Program-made: the position numbers and the translations under genes
Notes under the pieces: generated by a model
Databases searched by the model: none
The model's input: only the letters and a program-made list of their open reading frames with translations
Told to the model about the DNA's origin: nothing
NCBI RefSeq assembly: GCF_018129005.1
Contig: NZ_JAAEDL010000005.1
Span: 170,459 to 234,458, forward strand
Direction: 5' to 3'
DNA length: 64,000 nucleotides
DNA from: Neoroseomonas eburnea
GTDB taxonomy: Bacteria; Pseudomonadota; Alphaproteobacteria; Acetobacterales; Acetobacteraceae
Part shown: piece after piece, positions 8,424 through 16,895 of the stretch
Position numbering within the stretch: the stretch's first letter is position 1
Layout: each line of letters begins with the position of its first letter

Positions 8424-9267
8424 CGTCGCGCTTGCTACCTCTGTCCCGCCGCGCATGCGCCGCCCCACCCCAGGGGGCGAGGACGCGGGCCCGGCCTGGC
8501 GCGCCGCCTGCCTCGCTTCGTGGCCTGCGCCGGGCTGGCGGGTGGTGACGGTCAACCCGGCAGAGGAGATCACCGCGCTCGGCGAGCTGCCGACCGGCAT
8601 CGACGCCGCCGAAGCCGCCCCCGGTGTCGCGGATGCCTACGGCCGCAGCGGCACCTGGGTCGCGGATGCGCTGGGGCGCGCGGTCGCTGCGGGGGCGCCG
8701 GTCGTCGGCATCGTCAATGCCGATATCCGGCTGGACCTCGACTCCACGCGCCGCGCGGCGCTGCTCGAGCGCGCCGGCCGGGCGATGCTGGTCTGCAACC
8801 GCATGGATGTCGGCCACGCGGCGCAGGAGGCGGGCCCCTTCTACCGCTACGGCTACGACCTCGTGCTGATGCCGCGGGGGATGGCGGCGCGGCTTTCGCT
8901 GGAAGGCTTCGCGCTCGGCGTGCCCTGGTGGGACTACTGGGTGGTGCTCGATGCGCTGATGCTGGGCTTGCCGGTCGAGGTGGTGCAGTGCCGCGGCGTC
9001 CGCCACCTGGCGCATGCGCAGGCCTGGAGCCAGCCGGCCTGGCGCCGCGCGCTGAGAATGCTGATGGCGAATCTTGGGCCACGGCGGGCCGAGTTGGGGC
9101 GCCTCGGCATGGGGGAGGTGGCGGAGGCGACGGCGGACCTCCTGGTCGCCATCGCCCCAAGGGAGACGGAGGGCTATCCGCTGGACGAGATGATGACGGT
9201 GGCCGGCACGCGCTTCGGCATCGAACTGGTCCGCTTCGCCGAGCGCCATGCCTGGAGCCTCGACTGA
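8416..9267 (+). CDS. Unrecognised protein, possibly glycosyltransferase-like
   Basis: A 283-residue protein starting at a GTG inside the last codons of the oxidoreductase gene. It has no signal peptide or membrane segment. The central motif VVGIVNADIRLDL, the later YGYDLVLMPR and a GVPWWDYW segment resemble proteins with a GT-A-like fold in which the NADI strand takes the place of a DxD motif. This likeness is a weak inference from pattern, not a family assignment. The next gene starts three bases after its stop, so the two are probably co-expressed. Their position beside PAPS-synthesis genes allows a role in glycan modification. Confidence 0.7.
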   Translation: MTDVALATSVPPRMRRPTPGGEDAGPAWRAACLASWPAPGWRVVTVNPAEEITALGELPTGIDAAEAAPGVADAYGRSGTWVADALGRAVAAGAPVVGIVNADIRLDLDSTRRAALLERAGRAMLVCNRMDVGHAAQEAGPFYRYGYDLVLMPRGMAARLSLEGFALGVPWWDYWVVLDALMLGLPVEVVQCRGVRHLAHAQAWSQPAWRRALRMLMANLGPRRAELGRLGMGEVAEATADLLVAIAPRETEGYPLDEMMTVAGTRFGIELVRFAERHAWSLD

Positions 9268-9270
9268 ACC

Positions 9271-10245
9271 GTGCAGACCGGACCCTGGCGGCGCCGCTTC
9301 ATGCACGACCTGCTCTTCGCGATCGAGGGCAGCGGCTGGCATGAACCGGAACTCAAGGACAGCATCGGCTTCCGCTGGAGCGGCCCGGGCCACTTCTCTG
9401 TCCTGCGCGTGCCGGCGCCGGTGGGGCCGGGCCGCGGCGAGGCGCATGTCCTGCTGATGCCCGGCGAGGCTGTCCCGGCGCCCGCGATCTTCCTCAATGG
9501 CCATCGGCTGGAGGTGGCGCCGCGGCGGCTCGGGGCCTTCGATGTGCTCGACTTCGCCTGGGATGCGGCGGCGATGGCGGGCGAGCCACGTGCCGAGTTC
9601 TGGTTCCACGCCGAGCGTCTCCGCCAATTGCCGGCGCCCGGCGAGCGGATGCGCCGCGTGGGCTTCCGGCTGTCCACCTTGGTGATCGAGCCTGCCGCGC
9701 ATGGCCCCGCGGCGGCGGGCGAGGCCCTGGCGCTGATCGCCGGCCGCCGCTTCCTGCAGGAACGCCTGCCGGTTGCTGCCGGCCGCGCGCGCCTCGCCTT
9801 CCGAAGCGATGGCGAGGCGCGACTGCTCGACATGCGGCTGGAGGGCGCGCGGCTCGGGCCGTCGCCGCAGCCGCATCTGGCGCTGGCACTGCGGGCGGCG
9901 CCGACGGGGCTCGACCTGGCGCTCGCCGCGCCCGGGGCGCCGGCGGTCCCGCTGCATCTGGATGTGGCCGGGACGCTGGTCCTGCCGGGAGGGCTGGCGC
10001 CTCGCGAAAGCTTGCTGCTGGCGCGCCTGCTCGCCGCGCTGCCCGACGCCTATGCGCGCTGGCTCGACGAGGCGATGGTCGGCGCCGCGCCGGATGCCGA
10101 ACTGCTCGCCTTCTGGCGGTGCCGCCTCTCTGCGCTGGCACGCGGCGCGGAGGGCGTCCTCGCCGCGACGCTGGCGGATGGGCCGGATCTCTTCGCGGGC
10201 AATCCGGCGCTGCCCTTCGCCTGGCCCGCACCCGGGTCAGGCTGA
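9271..10245 (+). CDS. Unrecognised protein, 324 residues
   Basis: A GTG-start frame three bases downstream of the preceding gene. No family is recognised. The first half is beta-rich with a distinct RVGFRLSTLVIEP segment at about residues 128-140; the second half is rich in Ala, Leu and Arg and looks less conserved. There is no signal peptide and no transmembrane stretch. It ends seven bases from the cysNC stop on the opposite strand, so the two genes converge without space for a clear terminator. Coupling to the 8416-9267 gene suggests a shared pathway, perhaps glycan-related. Confidence 0.65.
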   Translation: MQTGPWRRRFMHDLLFAIEGSGWHEPELKDSIGFRWSGPGHFSVLRVPAPVGPGRGEAHVLLMPGEAVPAPAIFLNGHRLEVAPRRLGAFDVLDFAWDAAAMAGEPRAEFWFHAERLRQLPAPGERMRRVGFRLSTLVIEPAAHGPAAAGEALALIAGRRFLQERLPVAAGRARLAFRSDGEARLLDMRLEGARLGPSPQPHLALALRAAPTGLDLALAAPGAPAVPLHLDVAGTLVLPGGLAPRESLLLARLLAALPDAYARWLDEAMVGAAPDAELLAFWRCRLSALARGAEGVLAATLADGPDLFAGNPALPFAWPAPGSG

Positions 10246-10252
10246 CGGGGCT

Positions 10253-12118
10253 TCAGCAGGCGATGCCGGCGGCGCGCAGCCGGTCGAGCACTTCGGCTGA
10301 GCATTCCTCCGGCGAGCGGCCCGCCGTCCTGATGTGCAATTCGGGGTGTTCCGGCGCCTCGTAGGGGCTGTCGATGCCGGTGAAGTTCTTGATCTGCCCG
10401 GCCTGCGCGCGGGCATAGAGGCCCTTGGGGTCGCGCTGGATGCAGGCCTCGATCGGCGTGTCGACGAAGATCTCGACGAATTCGCCGGGGCCGAGCAGGT
10501 CGCGCACCATCCGCCGTTCCGCCTGGAAGGGCGAGATGAAGGAGCAGAGCACGATCATTCCGGCATCGACGAACAGCTTCGCCACCTCGCCGACACGGCG
10601 GATGTTCTCGACGCGGTCCTCGGCGGTGAAGCCTAGATCGCGGCAGAGCCCATGGCGGATGTTGTCGCCGTCGAGCGAGTAGGTCGGCCGCCCGGCGCGG
10701 TGCAGCGCCTGCTCCACGATGTTGGCGATGGTCGACTTGCCGGATCCCGACAGGCCGGTGAACCACAGCACCATCGGCGTGTTGCCGACGAGCGCGGCAC
10801 GTGCCGTCTTGTCGACGCTGAAATGCTCGTGGTGGATGTTCGACGCCCGCCGCAGCGGATAGGCCACCATCCCCGCGCCGGCGGTGCGGTTGGTGAAGCG
10901 GTCCACCAGGATGAAGGCGCCGGTCGCCCGGCTCTCCTCATAGGGATCGAGCGGGATGGCCTGGCCGGCGGAGAAGTTGCAGAAGCCGATCTCGTTCAGC
11001 GCGAGGCGGCGCGCCGCGTGCTCCTCCAGCGTGTTCACGTCCACCCGGTGGCGGATGGAGGTGACCGAGCACGGCGTCCAGATATTGCCGATGCGCATGA
11101 GGTAGCCGCGCCCGGGCAGCATCGCCTCCTCGTCCATCCACAGCAGATGGGCGGCGAACTGGTCGGCGACGGGGGGGCGCTCGGCGGGGCGCACCAGGAT
11201 GTCGCCGCGCGCGACATCCACCTCGTCCTCCAGCGTCAGCGTGACGGCCTGCCCGGCTTCGGCCGAGGGCAGGTCGCCATCGGCGGTGACGATGCGCGCG
11301 ATGCGGCTGGTCTTGCCCGAGGCTGCCACCACCACCTGGTCGCCCGGCGCGATGCGCCCGGCCGCGATCGTGCCGGCGAAGCCGCGGAAGTCCAGGTTCG
11401 GGCGGTTCACCCATTGCACCGGGAAGCGGAAGGGCTTGCCTGCGAGATCCTGCGTGACGTCGACCGTCTCGAGGTGCTCGAGCAGCGTCGGACCGTGATA
11501 CCAGGGCATGTTGCCCGAGCGCTGTGTCACGTTGTCCCCGAAGCGTGCGCTGATCGGTACCGGCACGACGGAGCGGAAGCCGAGCTCGGATGCGAAGGTG
11601 ACGTAGTCGCCGACGATGCGGTCGAAGGTGTCCTCGCTGAAGTTCACCAGGTCGATCTTGTTCACCGCCACCACGATGTCGCGTATGCCGAGCAGCGAGC
11701 AGATGTAGGAATGCCGCCGCGTCTGCGTCAGCACGCCCTTGCGCGCGTCGATCAGGATGACGGCGAGCGAGGCGCCCGACGCGCCGGTCGCCATGTTGCG
11801 CGTGTACTGCTCGTGGCCCGGCGTGTCGGCGACGATGAAGGACCGCCGCGGCGTGGCGAAGAAGCGGTAGGCGACGTCGATGGTGATGCCCTGTTGGCGT
11901 TCCGCCTCCAGCCCGTCGACCAGCAGCGCGAGGTCGATCTCGTCCCCCGTCGTGCCGTGCTTGCGGCTGTCCTTGGCGAGCGAGACCAGGGTGTCCTCGA
12001 AGATGAGCTGGCTGTCGTAGAGCAGGCGGCCGATCAGCGTGGACTTGCCGTCGTCCACCGAACCGCAGGTGAGGAAGCGCAGGAGCTCGTGCTGCCCAAG
12101 CTTGCGATGCAGGGTCAT
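10253..12118 (-). CDS. cysNC: Bifunctional sulfate adenylyltransferase subunit 1 / adenylylsulfate kinase
   Basis: A 621-residue fusion of CysN and CysC. The N-terminal GTPase has its P-loop GSVDDGKST near residue 18, DTPGHEQ near 100 and NKIDL near 155, followed by EF-Tu-like beta-barrel domains. The APS kinase domain starts near residue 430 with P-loop GLSGSGKST and has the DGDNIRHGL segment. With CysD it makes APS from ATP and sulfate, then phosphorylates APS to PAPS. The ATG at 12118 is two bases past the cysD stop, and upstream in-frame ATGs would overlap cysD. Fused CysNC is usual in alphaproteobacteria that use PAPS. The product could also feed the two sulfotransferases here. Confidence 0.97.
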   Translation of the reverse strand: MTLHRKLGQHELLRFLTCGSVDDGKSTLIGRLLYDSQLIFEDTLVSLAKDSRKHGTTGDEIDLALLVDGLEAERQQGITIDVAYRFFATPRRSFIVADTPGHEQYTRNMATGASGASLAVILIDARKGVLTQTRRHSYICSLLGIRDIVVAVNKIDLVNFSEDTFDRIVGDYVTFASELGFRSVVPVPISARFGDNVTQRSGNMPWYHGPTLLEHLETVDVTQDLAGKPFRFPVQWVNRPNLDFRGFAGTIAAGRIAPGDQVVVAASGKTSRIARIVTADGDLPSAEAGQAVTLTLEDEVDVARGDILVRPAERPPVADQFAAHLLWMDEEAMLPGRGYLMRIGNIWTPCSVTSIRHRVDVNTLEEHAARRLALNEIGFCNFSAGQAIPLDPYEESRATGAFILVDRFTNRTAGAGMVAYPLRRASNIHHEHFSVDKTARAALVGNTPMVLWFTGLSGSGKSTIANIVEQALHRAGRPTYSLDGDNIRHGLCRDLGFTAEDRVENIRRVGEVAKLFVDAGMIVLCSFISPFQAERRMVRDLLGPGEFVEIFVDTPIEACIQRDPKGLYARAQAGQIKNFTGIDSPYEAPEHPELHIRTAGRSPEECSAEVLDRLRAAGIAC

Positions 12119-12119
12119 C

Positions 12120-13043
12120 TCAGAAGTACCCCTCGCGCTTCTTCTTCTCCATCGAGGCTTCCTCGTCGGTGTCGATGAGGCGGCCCTGGCGCTCGCTGGT
12201 CCTGGCGACACGCATTTCGGCGATGATCTCGGGCAGCGTCGCCGCGGTGCTTTCGACCGCGCCGGAGAGCGGGTAGCAGCCGAGGGTGCGGAAGCGGACC
12301 ATGCGCATCTGCGGCCTCTCGCCCGGCTCCAGTGGCAGGCGCTCGTCGTCCACCATGATCCAGGTTCCGGACCGCTTCACCACCGGCCGCTCCTTCGCGA
12401 AGTAGAGCGGCACGACGGGAATGTCCTCGGCGAGCACGTAATCCCACACATCGTACTCGGTCCAGTTCGACAGCGGGAAGACGCGGATGCTCTCGCCCTC
12501 ACGGATGCGCGTGTTGAACAGGTTCCACAGCTCCGGCCGCTGGCCGCGCGGGTCCCAGGAATGGCCGGGGCCGCGGAAGGAGAAGATGCGCTCCTTGGCG
12601 CGGGACTTTTCCTCGTCGCGCCGCGCGCCGCCGAAGGCCGCGTCGAAGCCCCATTTGTCGAGCGCCTGCTTCAGCCCCTCCGTCTTCATCACCTGCGTGT
12701 GCAGCGCCGAGCCGGAGGCGATCGGGCCGATGCCGCGTGCGATGCCGTCCGGGTTGGTGTGGACGAGCAGCTCCATCCCGACCTTCTCCGCCATCATGTC
12801 GCGGAAGGCGATCATCTCGCGGAACTTCCACGTCGTATCGACGTGCAGCAGCGGGAAGGGCGGCTTGCCCGGCGCGAAGGCCTTGAGCGCCAGGTGCAGC
12901 ATCACGCCCGAATCCTTGCCGATGCTGTAGAGCATCACCGGCTTGCGGAAGGAGGCGGCGACCTCTCGGATGATGGCGATCGATTCCGCTTCCAGCCGCG
13001 CGAGATGCGGCGTGAGCGTGGCTGTACCTGTGTGGCTCGACAC
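12120..13043 (-). CDS. cysD: Sulfate adenylyltransferase subunit 2
   Basis: CysD is the catalytic PP-loop subunit of ATP sulfurylase and forms APS from ATP and sulfate, coupled to GTP hydrolysis by CysN. The 307-residue product carries the PP-loop motif SIGKDSG near residues 40-46, then [17 protein letters not shown] and [12 protein letters not shown]. The GTG at 13043 (giving VSSHTG) is chosen because a gaggggt ribosome site precedes it and the length matches the roughly 300-residue family. A longer in-frame ATG at 13202 would overlap the divergent cysQ start. It is followed directly by cysNC, one base apart. Confidence 0.96.
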   Translation of the reverse strand: MSSHTGTATLTPHLARLEAESIAIIREVAASFRKPVMLYSIGKDSGVMLHLALKAFAPGKPPFPLLHVDTTWKFREMIAFRDMMAEKVGMELLVHTNPDGIARGIGPIASGSALHTQVMKTEGLKQALDKWGFDAAFGGARRDEEKSRAKERIFSFRGPGHSWDPRGQRPELWNLFNTRIREGESIRVFPLSNWTEYDVWDYVLAEDIPVVPLYFAKERPVVKRSGTWIMVDDERLPLEPGERPQMRMVRFRTLGCYPLSGAVESTAATLPEIIAEMRVARTSERQGRLIDTDEEASMEKKKREGYF

Positions 13044-13180
13044 GGACCCCTCGGGAGCGAAGAACAGCCGGCGGAACGCAGGCTTGGTGCAGCGCGGCAA
13101 GACCGCATGCCTTGGCCTCTTCCCATGGCCGCCTGCGACGCGCAAGTTCCGCAACAGACACTGTCCGAAGCATCGCGCAA

Positions 13181-13972
13181 ATGAGAACAGATCCGACGGC
13201 ACGTGCCCATCTGGCCGATCGTTTCGCGATGATCGCGGAAGCCGCGGGCGCGCGCATCATGGCCATCTACGGCGCCGCGACGGCCGAGGCGAAGGCCGAT
13301 GGCAGCCCGTTGACGGCCGCCGATCTCGCCGCGCACTCCGCCATCCTGGAGGGGCTCGCAGACGTCTGTCCGCACCTGCCCGTGATCTCTGAGGAGGATG
13401 CCGAGCGGCTGGAATGCCCGCCTGCCGACAGGTTCATCCTGGTCGATCCGCTCGACGGCACGCGGGAATTCCTCTCCGGCAATGGCGAATTCACCGTGAA
13501 CATCGCACTGGTCGAGCATGGCGCGCCGGTCGCCGGCGTCGTCTTCGCGCCGGCGCTCGGCCGGCTCTGGTCGGGTGCTGTCGGCGTCGGCGCGCGGGTG
13601 CGGCAGGCGGGCGATGCCGCGGGCCGATCGATCGCGGTGCGCGCGCCGGGGGGCACCGGCCTCGTTGCCGTCGCGAGCCGGTCGCATCGCGATGCGGCGA
13701 CCGAAGCCTTCCTCGCCGGGCTCACCGTCGCCGGCCTGCGCTCGGTCGGCTCCTCGCTGAAGTTCTGCCTGGTCGCGGAAGGGGAGGCGGACGTCTATCC
13801 CCGCTTCGGGCCGACCATGGAATGGGACACCGCGGCCGGCCACGCCGTGCTGGAGGCTGCCGGCGGCCGTGTCGTGACGCCGGAGGGCGTGCCCTTCCGC
13901 TACGGCAAGCCAGGCGGCGCCTGGCGCAACGATGCCTTCATCGCCTGGGGCGGCGTGGCTCAGCCCGGATAG
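13181..13972 (+). CDS. cysQ: 3'(2'),5'-bisphosphate nucleotidase
   Basis: A 263-residue inositol-monophosphatase-fold enzyme that removes the 3'-phosphate of PAP or PAPS, protecting the cell from PAP left by sulfotransfer or PAPS reduction. Metal-site motifs are EEDAE near residues 70-74, DPLDGT near 90-95 and [15 protein letters not shown] in the C-terminal half. It is divergent from cysD with 137 bases between the starts, fitting a shared PAPS control region. The ATG giving MRTDPTARA is preferred over upstream in-frame ATGs that would overlap cysD. Its 3' end overlaps the convergent CBS-BON gene by 13 bases. Confidence 0.94.
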   Translation: MRTDPTARAHLADRFAMIAEAAGARIMAIYGAATAEAKADGSPLTAADLAAHSAILEGLADVCPHLPVISEEDAERLECPPADRFILVDPLDGTREFLSGNGEFTVNIALVEHGAPVAGVVFAPALGRLWSGAVGVGARVRQAGDAAGRSIAVRAPGGTGLVAVASRSHRDAATEAFLAGLTVAGLRSVGSSLKFCLVAEGEADVYPRFGPTMEWDTAAGHAVLEAAGGRVVTPEGVPFRYGKPGGAWRNDAFIAWGGVAQPG

Positions 13973-14643
13973 GGCGGCGTCGTCTCGGTCTCGAAGCGCA
14001 CCTCGGTCACCCCGGGTATGCCCTCGGCCAGCACGCGAAGCCCCTGCTTCACCGTCTCCGAGCGGCAGAACCCATGGAAGGTGACGACGCCGTCCTGCAC
14101 CTCGGCGAGCAGGAACCAGGTGTCGACCCAGGGCTGCGCCTGCATCGCGTGGGCGAGTTCCCGCCGGATGCGGGCATCAGGGGCGTCGGCGGCGGGCGGG
14201 CCCTCCGGGTCGCACAGCGCGCGGATCAGGTCGGCGCGGGCGACGATGCCCACCAGCACGCCGTCCCGCACCACCGGGACGCGCCGGATGCCCTTCGACT
14301 CCAGGATCTGGGCCACCCGCTCGATCGGCGTGTCCTCGGTGACGGTCGCGAGCTCGGTCGTCATCACGTCGCGCGCCCGCCGCCCGTGCGTGCGGGCGAA
14401 GCGCGCCGCCTGCCCCTCGGCGGAGGAGAGCAGGCCGCGGACCCAGGAGGTCGGGCTGTCCTCCTTCGCCGCCAGGCGACGGATCAGGTCGCCCTCGGTC
14501 ACCATGCCGAGCAGCCGTCCGTCCGCATCCACCACCGGCGCCCCGGAGACGCCGCGTTCGGCGAGCAGCCGGGCCACGATATGCAAGGGTGCGTCGGGTG
14601 GCACGGTGAGCAGGCCGGTGGTCATCAACTCGCGTGCGCGCAT
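13960..14643 (-). CDS. CBS-domain pair protein with C-terminal BON domain
   Basis: A 227-residue soluble protein. Two CBS motifs occupy residues about 5-60 (VRELMTTGLLTV-like start, GVSGAPVVDADGRLLGMVTEGDLI) and about 90-145 (ARDVMTTELATV, IRRVPVVRDGVLVGIVARADLI). A BON domain of about 60 residues follows (WVDTWFLLAEVQDGVVTFHGF, GVTEVRFE). CBS pairs bind adenosyl nucleotides; BON domains bind phospholipid or related ligands. The combination is common in alphaproteobacteria as a sensor of unknown output. The 3' ends of this gene and cysQ overlap by 13 bases. Confidence 0.92.
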   Translation of the reverse strand: MRARELMTTGLLTVPPDAPLHIVARLLAERGVSGAPVVDADGRLLGMVTEGDLIRRLAAKEDSPTSWVRGLLSSAEGQAARFARTHGRRARDVMTTELATVTEDTPIERVAQILESKGIRRVPVVRDGVLVGIVARADLIRALCDPEGPPAADAPDARIRRELAHAMQAQPWVDTWFLLAEVQDGVVTFHGFCRSETVKQGLRVLAEGIPGVTEVRFETETTPPYPG

Positions 14644-14703
14644 CGCGTCTCTCCCAGGGATGGGCAGGATCGGGCGGCTCCGGCCGCGCCGCCTTGAGGC
14701 TCG

Positions 14704-15129
14704 TCAAGACCGCGGCGTGACGGCGGCCCAACTGGTGGTGACATGGGCGGCGATTTCGCTCGCCGCCTCGCTGCGGATCATGACCTCGCCGAAGATGATC
14801 CGGCCGCGCTTCAGCAGGCGCGCCTCGGCCAGCACCGGCCCGGGGTCGAGCCGGCGCAGGAAGTGGATGGTGAGGCTGGTGGTCAGGCTCTCGTCGCGCC
14901 CGCCGGATACGCCGAGCAGCGCCGCCCACATCGCAATATCCGCAAGACCCATCAGGGCCGGGCCGGACACCGTGCCGCCCGGCCGCAACAACTCCTGACG
15001 CCAGGGCAGGCGGCATGTCGCACCGCCGCCCGCCGCGTTCAGCACCTCGATCCCCCATGCGGCTGCGAGCGGCACGCCGCGGTGCACCACCTCCTGGATC
15101 GCGGCGGGGCTCGGCGCGGCGTCGTTCAT
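14704..15129 (-). CDS. PaaI/YdiI-type hotdog-fold thioesterase
   Basis: A 141-residue single hotdog domain. The segment LRPGGTVSGPALMGLADIAMWAALLG holds the family Gly-x-x-Asp catalytic pattern, and the strand SLTTSLTIHFLRR is the typical substrate-tunnel strand of PaaI-type acyl-CoA thioesterases. It probably hydrolyses an acyl- or aryl-CoA; the natural substrate cannot be told. The ATG at 15129 (MNDAAPSP) is used because the frame further upstream is out of family. It is divergent from the SDR gene at 15254 with 124 bases between starts. Confidence 0.88.
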   Translation of the reverse strand: MNDAAPSPAAIQEVVHRGVPLAAAWGIEVLNAAGGGATCRLPWRQELLRPGGTVSGPALMGLADIAMWAALLGVSGGRDESLTTSLTIHFLRRLDPGPVLAEARLLKRGRIIFGEVMIRSEAASEIAAHVTTSWAAVTPRS

Positions 15130-15253
15130 GCGGGTCCTCCCGGTCGTTTCCGTGCGATGCTGCCCCACTGGTGGCCCGGCGGCCATCCGGGCGGTTGTCG
15201 CCGCCTGGCCGATGGGCGATGCATGCGCTCCGCGGCGGATGAGAGGATGGCCC

Positions 15254-16003
15254 ATGACCGAGCTGGCCGGACAGGTCGCCATCGTCACCGGCGGCAGCCG
15301 AGGGATCGGCGCGGCGATCGTGCGTGCCTTCGCCGGCGCCGGCGCGGATGTCGCCTTCTGCCACCTCGACGATGAGGCGGGCGCGGCCGAGACCGTTGCC
15401 GCCGTCACCGCGCTCGGGCGGCGCGCGCATGCCGAATCGCTCGACGTCGCCGAGGGGGGCCGGCTGCGCGGCTTCATCGCCGCCGCCGAAACCGCGCTCG
15501 GCCCGACGGACATCCTGGTGACGAATGCCGGCATCAACCTGCGCGGCGCCTTCGAGAATCTCTCCGAGGAGACCTTCCGCCGCCTCCTCGACGTCCACCT
15601 GATGCACACGGTGATCGCCGCGCAGGCCGTCTATCCGGGCATGGCGGAACGGGGGAGGGGACGGATCATCACCGTCTCCTCGCAGCTCGCATTCAAGGGC
15701 TCGCCGAATCTGACACCCTATTGCGCGGCGAAGGGCGCGATCCTGGCCTTCACGCGGGCCCTGGCCCTGGAGGCGGCGCCGCGCGGCGTACGCGTGAACT
15801 GCATCGCGCCCGGCCCGGTCGACACCGACCTGACGCGCGCCCGCGGTGCGGAATGGCGCGCGGCGATCGAAGCCTCGCTGCCTGCAGGCCGCCTCGGAAT
15901 GCCCGAGGAGATCGCGGCGACGGCGCTGCTGCTGGCCGGCCGCGGCGGCGATTTCTACGTGGGCGCCTGCCTGTCGCCCAATGGCGGGGACGTGATGCAT
16001 TGA
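15254..16003 (+). CDS. Short-chain dehydrogenase/reductase (SDR)
   Basis: A 249-residue classical SDR with the cofactor motif VTGGSRGIGAAI near residues 10-21, the NAG motif at TNAGIN, the catalytic Ser in VSSQ, the YCAAK motif (Tyr and Lys of the catalytic tetrad), and the PGPVDTDL segment. It would oxidise or reduce an alcohol/keto substrate with NAD(P)(H). The ending SPNGGDVMH matches the FabG-like branch. A GNAT gene starts within its stop codon, so the two are coupled. Specific substrate unknown. Confidence 0.92.
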   Translation: MTELAGQVAIVTGGSRGIGAAIVRAFAGAGADVAFCHLDDEAGAAETVAAVTALGRRAHAESLDVAEGGRLRGFIAAAETALGPTDILVTNAGINLRGAFENLSEETFRRLLDVHLMHTVIAAQAVYPGMAERGRGRIITVSSQLAFKGSPNLTPYCAAKGAILAFTRALALEAAPRGVRVNCIAPGPVDTDLTRARGAEWRAAIEASLPAGRLGMPEEIAATALLLAGRGGDFYVGACLSPNGGDVMH

Positions 16004-16848
16004 GCGAGCGCACCATCCGCCCGATGCGGCGCGAGGAGCTCGGCCTCGCGCTCGACTGGGCCGCCGCCGAGGGCTGGAACCCCGGCCTCGCCGACGCCGC
16101 CTGCTTCTTCGCCGCCGATCCGGGAGGCTTCCTGATCGCCGAGGCCGCGGGCAAGCCGGTCGGCTGCGTCTCGGCCGTCCGCTACGGAGAGGCGTTCGGC
16201 TTCCTCGGCTTCTACATCGTCCGGCCGGGGCATCGCGGGCGGGGCCATGGCCTGGCGTTGTGGCACGCGGCGATGGCGCGGCTTCAACCCGGAACCGTCG
16301 GCCTCGACGGGGTGGTGGCGCAGCAGGCCAACTATCGCCGGTCCGGCTTCGAGCTGCTCCATCGCAACATCCGCTACGGCGCCGCCGCGCCGCGCGCTCC
16401 GCGCATCGCCGGCGCCCTCGAGGCCGTTGATGCCGCAGACCTGCCCTTCGAGGCGATCCAGGCCTTCGACCGGAGGTTCTTCCCTGCCGCGCGCGAGGCC
16501 TTCCTGCGCGCCTGGCTGGCCGCACCGGGTCATGTCGCGCGTGCCGTGCCGGGGCCGGACGGCCTGTGCGGCTACGCGGTGCTGCGACCCTGCCGTGAAG
16601 GTTCCAAGATCGGGCCGCTCTTTGCCGAAGGTCCGGCGACGGCGCGCGCTCTTTTCGCGGCGCTGCTGGCGGCCGCGCGGCCGGGACCGGTCTTCCTGGA
16701 CCTGCCGGAACCCAATGCGGATGCCGTCGCCATGGCCGTCGAGGCAGGCATGAGCCCGGCCTTCGAGACTGCCCGCATGTATGCCGGCCCGCCGCCCGGC
16801 CTGCCGATCGAAGGCATCTACGGCATCACCAGTTTCGAACTCGGCTGA
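16000..16848 (+). CDS. GNAT family N-acetyltransferase, two-domain (YitH-like)
   Basis: A 282-residue protein with an N-terminal GNAT domain. The acetyl-CoA loop is seen at RPGHRGRGHGLALW near residues 80-93. A C-terminal half of the Acetyltransf_18 type follows (EAIQAFDRRFFPAAREAFLRAWL, GSKIGPLFAEGPATARALFAALLA). Acetyl transfer to an amine of a small molecule is likely; the substrate is unknown. I chose the TTG at 16000, which overlaps the SDR stop and has a ggcgggg ribosome site. The ATG at 16024 is an alternative that would drop eight residues. Confidence 0.85.
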   Translation: MSERTIRPMRREELGLALDWAAAEGWNPGLADAACFFAADPGGFLIAEAAGKPVGCVSAVRYGEAFGFLGFYIVRPGHRGRGHGLALWHAAMARLQPGTVGLDGVVAQQANYRRSGFELLHRNIRYGAAAPRAPRIAGALEAVDAADLPFEAIQAFDRRFFPAAREAFLRAWLAAPGHVARAVPGPDGLCGYAVLRPCREGSKIGPLFAEGPATARALFAALLAAARPGPVFLDLPEPNADAVAMAVEAGMSPAFETARMYAGPPPGLPIEGIYGITSFELG

Positions 16849-16895
16849 CGGCACAGCGGCCGCAGCATCCCATTGCAGGAAGGGGAACCGCCCTG

